NCBI GenBank assembly: GCA_900708905.1
Contig: CAADRB010000052.1
Location: 607,934 to 671,933 of the forward strand
Length of the DNA: 64,000 nt
From: Hymenolepis diminuta
Lineage: Eukaryota > Platyhelminthes > Cestoda > Cyclophyllidea > Hymenolepididae
Reading direction: 5' to 3'
The notes under the pieces were generated by a model. That model had not been told where the DNA came from. It was given only the letters and a program-made list of their open reading frames with translations, and made no database searches. Within the stretch, counting starts at the first letter, position 1. The number at the start of each line of letters is the position of its first letter. The translations under genes and the position numbers were made by a program. Below, piece after piece: positions 57,701 to 64,000 of this stretch.

Positions 57701-60700
57701 AAAGGTTATCGATGTCATCATAATTCCTAAAGATGGCACAGAAGAACGATGAACTGTCACTCTTAATATTTGCGGCAGTTTCCTGAAGTGACAAGATCTT
57801 TGTATCCAATCCTAAATGTGTGACGTAGAGTGTTCTGGAAATCCCCTTCGTTTATGAACTGTCTGTTAAAGGAACTCCAAGACACAGTCCCTTTCTATAC
57901 TCAATTTCTTTCTAACCCTCTAACTTTGGGTGGAATGGGACTGACGAGTTAGCAGAATGAGGTGTTTAACCATCCCAGATTCTAGGATTAGCAGCTTAGT
58001 ACAGTGGATATACCAGTTAACCGTACCACATTAAAGGAAAGAAGCATAGTAGGAAGTGAATAAGTATAAGTGTACTCATATCGTATGCATATCATAGTAG
58101 ATTCCAAAATATTTGATGAGAGTTGATCAAATGGCTTCATACCGTTTCGGATTATTTCCATTTATATATCCGATTGAACAAGAGGTGATAGTAAATATTT
58201 GATTCCTACAGCATCTTTAAGGCATGTTAAATTGTATTTGATTAAGGAACTCACTTCAAAAAGTCTAGGTAGGAAATCCAAAAGGCAGAATTATTGCCAT
58301 TGTGTCCATCCTTCAACATCATCTTCCAAAGCTCCCGAGAACGCTCGATGTCACCGAGGAATTTCGCCTACAAACCGAGAATCAAGACAGTGCAAAAGAT
58401 CGATTTTATCAATTGAACAGATAACCCCTCTTATTTTATTCAGAATCAGTGGATATTGCAAAAAGTATTCAAAACTTATCTCAATTGAAACAAAAAAAAA
58501 AAAAACGATTTCCGATATCCTGAGTTCATTATTCACTTTGAGGGATTTCTCCAAGATGTTTCTAAAAAATATTTTTGAGAAACATTAATTTTATCACTTT
58601 TACGCTTTTGTGTTCCCCTGAACTGTTTCCAATCGTCTCAGTTTGGAAATACTGATCAACGATTCGCACTCGCCTCTTTCGCAATAACTCAGTTTTTGAC
58701 TGCAAAATCCGACGACACGTCAGTTACAAGACCGGTGGTGCAGACGCTCGATTCTCGCACTTTCTTCATATTCACTCAAAATTTTCGTCTCATTTCGTAA
58801 GTGTTTTCACACTCGCTTTTAATAATTACCGTCCAATAAATTCTACTTCTCCTTCCACTCTATCTTCTGGAATTCCGAAAACTGTGGTTATTTGCTGTTA
58901 GTTTTAGATCCCACATCTTGATTTCTTCCCTAATTCTATACCTCGTTGAACTCATTTACTTATTCAGATACTCTCCCATGATTAAGACTTCCAAAATTAA
59001 TTAATTTTTTTCCGGTGTCATAGGCAATATTAAAAATATTGAAACCGAACTATTGTATAAATGGTTAAGCTGTGAAGAGATCAGTTTTGAAAATATTCGT
59101 TTATCTTCAAAGATTTTGACCTCTGAAAATTTCAACACCACAGCAAAGATCTATTTGAGAGCACGAAAATCGATAAAAAGATCAAAATGTGATATTGAAA
59201 TAAAAAATGAATATCCTTCTAATTTGATTTTTACAGTTACTTATATCACCTTAAAATTCACGTTATCAACTTCAATGAAATATGTTTTAAACAGGTAAAA
59301 AGGTGCTCACCTCAACAAATGCCCAATAGCGATATATGGGAAATTCCTGTTCACCATGTTTAGGAAAGGCTACACATTAGAAAAAAGAAAGTTAAAACAC
59401 GCAAAAAATGAAAACCGACCTAATGAGACATGTGTTTGAGCCCGTTGGAAATTATTCCTTAACATCTCGGTGCTTCGTTCTAGAAAAAATAAAACAAAAA
59501 CATACTGATTAATTGTGGTATACTGATATTGGTTCTAGTCTATCTATATCGGACCGATCTCCACATATTATTCTTAACTGCACTACTCCTCTTCCTTTCC
59601 TACGATGAATGACAAATCCCCTCATCCTTGCCCGAATTAACACTACTTGGTTACCTATCATGTTTTATGCTCACAAAATAGGACTTAGATCCGTGTGTGG
59701 CTTGCCATTACAATCCCTAGGCCCATTTAGAAAAGTGCTTTCCAACTTTCATTGTGAGCAGAGAATTATGAGAGATCAGAATTCTGCTACCTTCTACATT
59801 AGCCAGTCATGACTAGCGCAGTTGACCATTCCATTCACTGAATGTGCTCCGATGGAAATCGAGCTCGTGGTCTCTAATGCGCACGGTAACCAATGAGCCA
59901 CCGATAAATTTCGTCATAATTAAAGCCTTCACTGGAGCTCAAACTTATCTCTCTGCTTCAAGGAGATAGTTATTTACTAAGGACATAAAAATATTAATTA
60001 CAAACATATAGGTATCCACTTACCTTTGATCTGTGGATTGTTGGAATGCTGAATGAGTCGAAGAAGGAAATCACAGTAGCCCATCCAAACAGCAGTAAGT
60101 TCATTTGGAGTTGAGAAAGCATTACACAAGGCGTTCTCAAAGATTTCTGCAAGAGAAACGGATTGTGGTAATTGTAATTTATCAGAAGACACAAATGGAT
60201 CCAACCGATAAATTTGTGAATTTGCCTCAGTGGCGGCTATAAATTTAAACATATATCAATATTTCTGTTTCCTTAAGTAATTCCTGCTCTCACTTAAATA
60301 TTCAAACTATTTCGATTTTGATTTCAAGAAGCTTGAAAAGATAACTTGGCAAGATTCCTTTATTCTAAACTGACAAGCCCAGAGCCACAATCACCTTATA
60401 ACGATTGCATCTATAAATTTCAAAGTTATTCACTACAAGAATGAAGAGGTTCAAGAAGTAAGTACTTACGTCTCACAGGATCGAATTCCTTTGAAATATT
60501 GTATGTAGAACTCTCTTCCATTTGGTCACTATTAGCGGACGAACGGGTGAATTCACTCCAAGCTTCCGTCTCCACTGCCCGAGCATATCGACACCAGAGA
60601 TTCGAACTCCAAGTGACATTCCTCACCGCCCTCTTCAGGGTATCAATTAGCCTCTGTTGATCAGCTGACACGTAAATCTCCAGGTAATCTGCCGCCTGTT

Positions 60701-63687
60701 GCCAGGTGTCAGCGTGGAGACACAAGTCAGTTATGGCTCTCTCATAGAGGCAAATCATCTCAAGAGGGGTGATCGTCACTTCATTGCCGTCTGCCGCTTT
60801 CTTGATAATCGCTTTCGTCCCCTTTCGGGTAGCACGCTCTAATGAATAATTTAAGTAATTCTGCCATGCAGTGAAAAGCGCTGATTGATCTTTCGGTCTG
60901 TCTTCTTCCTCATCTCCTTCTTGACATTCTTTAATATCTGATATCTCCAGTTCAAATTTCTCTAAAGCATTCCATTTCCTTTTAGCAGCTTCAAAATCAG
61001 CTCTACATGCAGAGGAAGGTTCCAAATCTCCTAGAAATTGCTGATACTCCTCCATTGTTGAATCTAAATCTGTGGGAAGATATTCAGTTTGTAAATTAAA
61101 ATAAGCATACCCATATGAGGAACAGCGAGATGGCGTCGATAGATATTATCAATCTTCTTCATCTGATCCTTAATCGCTGCTTCGTCCTATTTAGAAGTGA
61201 GATGACACACAAAATGAGCCCAGACTTACTGCATTATTTGCCTGCTGTTGGGCAAGACAGATTTTTTCAAACTCCCGGTAGATTTCAAATAAAACGGAAC
61301 CGTTTCTAAAATCGAGTCCCTGAGCTGACAAAGCGGATTCAAGGACGCTGCGAGTTCGATCCAAATCACCAGAGGCTGCTAACTCCCCAATAGCAAAGTG
61401 ACAATACTCTAACCAAACGTCCACACCTGTAAATACAAAACAGAAGTACTTGATTCGGAAAAGATTTAAATACGTAGCGCTTTAGTTATATATAAATTTT
61501 TTTATTAATAAAGACAACATACATTATACTAACATGGCAAACTGATGCATAGATGTAATTACGAGGAAGTAGTTCGAGGAATGGGTGGGGATATTTCGTC
61601 CGTAAGATTTGGGATAATTACTTCTCTTTCAAAGAAAATGACGTTATGATAAGCAGCACTTCTAACATACTTGTCTTTTATAAGACATAAAACAACTGAA
61701 AATTAGGCACTAGTAATAGTTGTTGATCGTTACGTTTGAGGTAGCAATCACGTCGATAGTTCAAGAACACTGTTTTCTATTCCGTAAACATTAGCGAAGA
61801 GATGATAATTTTGCACTTCACTGAAGTTTATTTATTTACAAGCTTCCCAACTTTCCATTATGGGAAAACACGCACAAAGACGTAAGAAGGGTTCAAAAAC
61901 AGGTTAATTGCTTTTGTTGCAATATGAACATTAATCAGACTTGAAATTTCTTTTCATCACTATCTTCTTCAAACAAAAAATTAGAATGACAAATTCTCGT
62001 GTGATTTCACAATCATCCTATTTTTATATTGCTATCACTCACCCATCTACTGAATTATGGAGCCTATCAATTGACGGATAATGTTTGGACTTGTGGTGAT
62101 CGATCCGCTAGTGCCTGATCATCTTACTTTCATTTGCAAGAACAAAAAGTCGATAACTAGAGGAATCCTTTCAAATCCCTTCTATTTTAGGCCCACCATT
62201 CAGTCGTGATTGATATTCAATAAAGCGAGGAATAGAATTATTGGTAGGATTCATATCCCAAATTTTACATTTTTTCACCGAACACCTGTTCGACATGCAG
62301 TTCAAGAGGTCTTAACTGAATCTTCGTGCGAGCAGGTTTAGAAATGGGATTTTAATACCTCACCGTCTCTGTGAAGACTTGGCATTTATCAGATTTTCAT
62401 CACTGGCTGAATCTTTATTCAATGGCGAGCTAAGTTAGATGAAAGAGCACACTCGATTAACCATGTGCAAAAAATCAACAGCCAAAATGTAAGCCTGCAC
62501 TAATGGAATCAAGTCAAATTTGTAAATATACAGATAGTTCATATACTAACTGGGTTAGGATAGAAAAGCAAGAATATGCCGCCACTTACAAAACTACATC
62601 TACTTAGACCACAAAGAAAAGGCAGAAGTGTTGCTGATTCAAGACATTTGCTGATATAAATAATTAGGATTTATTTATACTATTTCCCCGTCCAATGGTT
62701 TCTTGGCATATCAATCAGTTAGAAGAGGGAAAATTGTTCTGCAGGAAAATACAAACTTGAAAGATTACAGCAAGTCAAAACAGAGAGTGAGACCTTGACC
62801 AATTCTATGGTTTATAAACCGTTGTCGATTGCAAGAAAATAGAATAAAGGCTGTTCAGAGTGGTGTTCGGCGAATGGTGTTAGGCTCAAACAATAGAAAA
62901 ATGAATATAGAAGAACTAAGTAGCATGACAATTAAAAATACTACTGAAGTTCCATCTGCTGAAACTAAGTATCACTAAATCTGCAAACACGCGAAAAGTT
63001 GACTGAGATGGCCACAGGAGGGTGCAAATTAATATAAACAGATAAAGAATATTAGGCATTTTCAACCAATCAGATATCATTAAGTACGGACATAAGGAAA
63101 TACGATCAAAAGAAAACGCATAGAGTATAATGATGAATTAGATAAATAGACTAGTTGCTTTTGGATGTTCATTAAATGCGGGATAGAGCACAGAATTGAG
63201 CCTCAAAAGTTACTGATTAAGCAGTAAGTTCGTGACATTTAATGAAAAAAGATTTGAAAATTACTTTGGTAGTCGGTTAAAGCTCTCTTGAATAAATTCT
63301 CGATTGGATCTCGACTAGCATTCTCCTTTAAAAGTGCTCTCTCATCCGCAATCCAATTAAGCCACAATTCTATAAAAAAGAAACAAAGTAAAAAGATAAG
63401 AACAGGTTAAAAAGAGCACATACCAGGTGTGAGGGGAAAATTTTCTGCCATTAATTCGCGAGCATCACGAAGAAGATCGTACTCTTTAGCAGCACGAAGT
63501 AATTTTATTCGACGTACATGGGCGTCATAGGCAAATGGATCAATTTTTATCTGAATGAATGGAATATCTTATGTGCTCATTATTGTTACGAACTCACCTG
63601 TTCCGAAAGACGGTGAATCTCAGTTTTTAGTGTCTCAGGATCAATGTCACTAACGTCACTTTCAACATCACTTTCATCCGAGCTCAT
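51790..63687 (-). CDS. SART3: SART3, U4/U6 snRNP recycling factor
   Basis: Sixteen exons, 5' to 3': 63598-63687, 63424-63550, 63265-63369, 61230-61426, 61111-61186, 60470-61063, 60024-60236, 59420-59479, 59311-59369, 58255-58367, 57480-57726, 56983-57090, 55958-56143, 53739-54044, 52804-53075, 51790-51967; 976 residues (human 963). All junctions are GT/AG and in phase. Family role: binds U6 snRNA and promotes U4/U6 re-annealing in Cajal bodies, and recruits the deubiquitinase USP15. Seen: acidic start (MSSDESDVESD); HAT helical repeats from about residue 31 to 610 (WLNWIADE, VWLEYCHFAIGE, RTRSVLESAL, LWCRYARAVE, RSRELWKMM); nuclear-localisation Lys/Arg segment at 630-664 (GKRKAEDANSN, AKRSK); RRM1 about 708-785 with RNP2 VFVSNL and RNP1 KGFGYVEF; RRM2 about 808-885 with LFVKNL and KGHAYVEF; a QQQQQ tract; and the C-terminal Lsm-binding motif SNADFRKMFL at 965-974. 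It is convergent with DENND5. Everything expected is present, so the gene looks intact. Confidence 0.95.
53310..53412. repeat. Short repeat family D, copy in SART3 intron
   Basis: Resembles 57900-58000: TCTAACTTTGGGTAGAATG, a TGGAATGGGTGATTCGACG block and GTTTAGCCACC. About 100 bases, non-coding, modest similarity. Orientation relative to the complete element is unknown. Confidence 0.4.
54045..55957 (-). other. SART3 intron splitting RRM1
   Basis: 1.9-kb phase-0 intron (CAGAAG|GTTCGT ... CTTTTTAG|TGTGG) between the two halves of RRM1. It holds the minus-strand R1 copy. Short open frames inside have no family match. Confidence 0.8.
55190..55412 (-). repeat. Dispersed repeat family R1, minus copy
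   Basis: In a SART3 intron. Reverse-complemented it reads AGTGGCAAGATCGATTCTTC, AAGCACTGAGCATCGTAGAC, GGACGAATCATGAAATTTGA, ATTTTGGAACGTGAGCTACC, CATTTAGTAAACATT. The clearest R1 copy for showing the family is mobile in both orientations. Confidence 0.62.
57900..58000. repeat. Short repeat family D, second copy
   Basis: In the SART3 intron 57727-58254. Shares TCTAACTTTGGGTGGAATGG and a TTTAACCATCCCAGATT-like end with 53310-53412. Confidence 0.4.
59700..59908 (-). repeat. tRNA-derived SINE-like repeat, minus copy
   Basis: In the SART3 intron 59480-60023. Reverse-complemented it begins GTGGCTCATTGGTTACCGTG (box A TGGCTCATTGG), has box B GCTCGATTTCC about 35 bases later, then GAGCACATTCAGTGAATGG and GGTCAACTGCG, and ends near GGAAAGCACTTTTC. 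The block order matches the copies at 21651 and 41271. Confidence 0.65.
61427..63264 (-). other. SART3 intron 3
   Basis: 1.84-kb phase-1 intron (CAAA|GTAATT ... TTTACAG|GTGTGG). No gene or strong repeat recognised inside. Confidence 0.75.
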
Positions 63688-64000
63688 ACTCAAGCTAAAG
63701 GCAAAAAATGTTTAAATCCCCACTAAGTATTGAAAATCTTGACCCCTAGATAAATTTTCTAGCATTGCAAAAATATTTCACAAAATTTGCTAAACTGTTC
63801 AGTTGTAGTATAAATATTAGTAAACATACGCGGGGTAATCTATTGTGACGGATAGCACTAAATGTGCGCAAGTTCGATATTTTAAATCGCGGACTTTCAC
63901 TGCAGATGCTAAAAACGAATTAAATTTATTTTACATTTCGCTTTCGTTTCGTTCTCTAATTTACTTCATAAACTTTATTTGTCTTATCATGTAAATAAGT
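63688..64000 (-). promoter_or_regulatory. SART3 5' flank
   Basis: Immediately upstream of the SART3 start codon, so the promoter and 5' UTR are expected here by position only. No TATA box or other specific element could be assigned. Confidence 0.35.

Noticed and set aside
57727..57811. Longer version of the SART3 exon starting at 57811
   Set aside because: The acceptor TTTAG at 57811 gives the wrong phase with the preceding exon. Starting at 57726 (ATCTTTAG|GAAT) restores phase and family similarity.
1..64000. CRISPR arrays, operons or prokaryotic genes
   Set aside because: All real genes are intron-split eukaryotic genes; no regularly spaced repeats or polycistronic layout was seen.

Overview
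This window is AT-rich nuclear DNA from a multicellular animal. Genes are split by spliceosomal introns of about 38 nt up to 4.8 kb, every coding exon reads in the standard code, and the proteins are typical of metazoans (SART3, DENND5, KRR1, Iwr1/SLC7A6OS, an AMPK-related kinase). Very short introns mixed with long ones, low GC, and a local cluster of tiny secreted proteins suggest a parasitic flatworm, possibly a tapeworm. That placement is an inference and cannot be proven from the sequence alone. Two runs of exactly 50 N show that this is a draft scaffold.

Layout, left to right. (1) 1-9.0 kb: no convincing coding sequence, one dispersed repeat copy, one gap. (2) 9.07-9.41 kb, minus: first coding exon of an AMPK-related protein kinase; the rest of the gene lies beyond the left edge. 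(3) 10.94-11.80 kb, plus: an Iwr1/SLC7A6OS homologue in two exons. (4) 15.3-18.2 kb: an unresolved palindromic array of a small secreted Ala/Gly/Asp/Ser-rich protein gene. It has three visible copies plus the 3' end of a fourth, in alternating orientation around a gap, and is flanked by dispersed repeats in mirror orientation. (5) 20.5-23.15 kb, plus: KRR1 in five exons. (6) 26.4-48.25 kb, plus: a DENND5 (Rab6-interacting, DENN-RUN-PLAT-RUN) gene with 20 exons recognised and an unresolved N-terminus. (7) 49.3-50.24 kb, minus: a decayed mariner-type transposase. (8) 51.79-63.69 kb, minus: a complete SART3 in 16 exons, from start codon to stop.

The housekeeping genes act in nuclear RNA and ribosome biology (Iwr1: RNA polymerase II import; KRR1: 40S assembly; SART3: U4/U6 snRNP recycling) and Golgi trafficking (DENND5). 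They are independent genes, not an operon. DENND5 and SART3 are convergent, with the transposase relic between their 3' ends.

Reading both strands by eye also revealed at least four dispersed repeat families. One begins with a tRNA-like promoter (box A and box B) and looks like a SINE. Exon borders were derived by hand from reading frame, GT/AG sites and family similarity; every internal junction was checked for phase.
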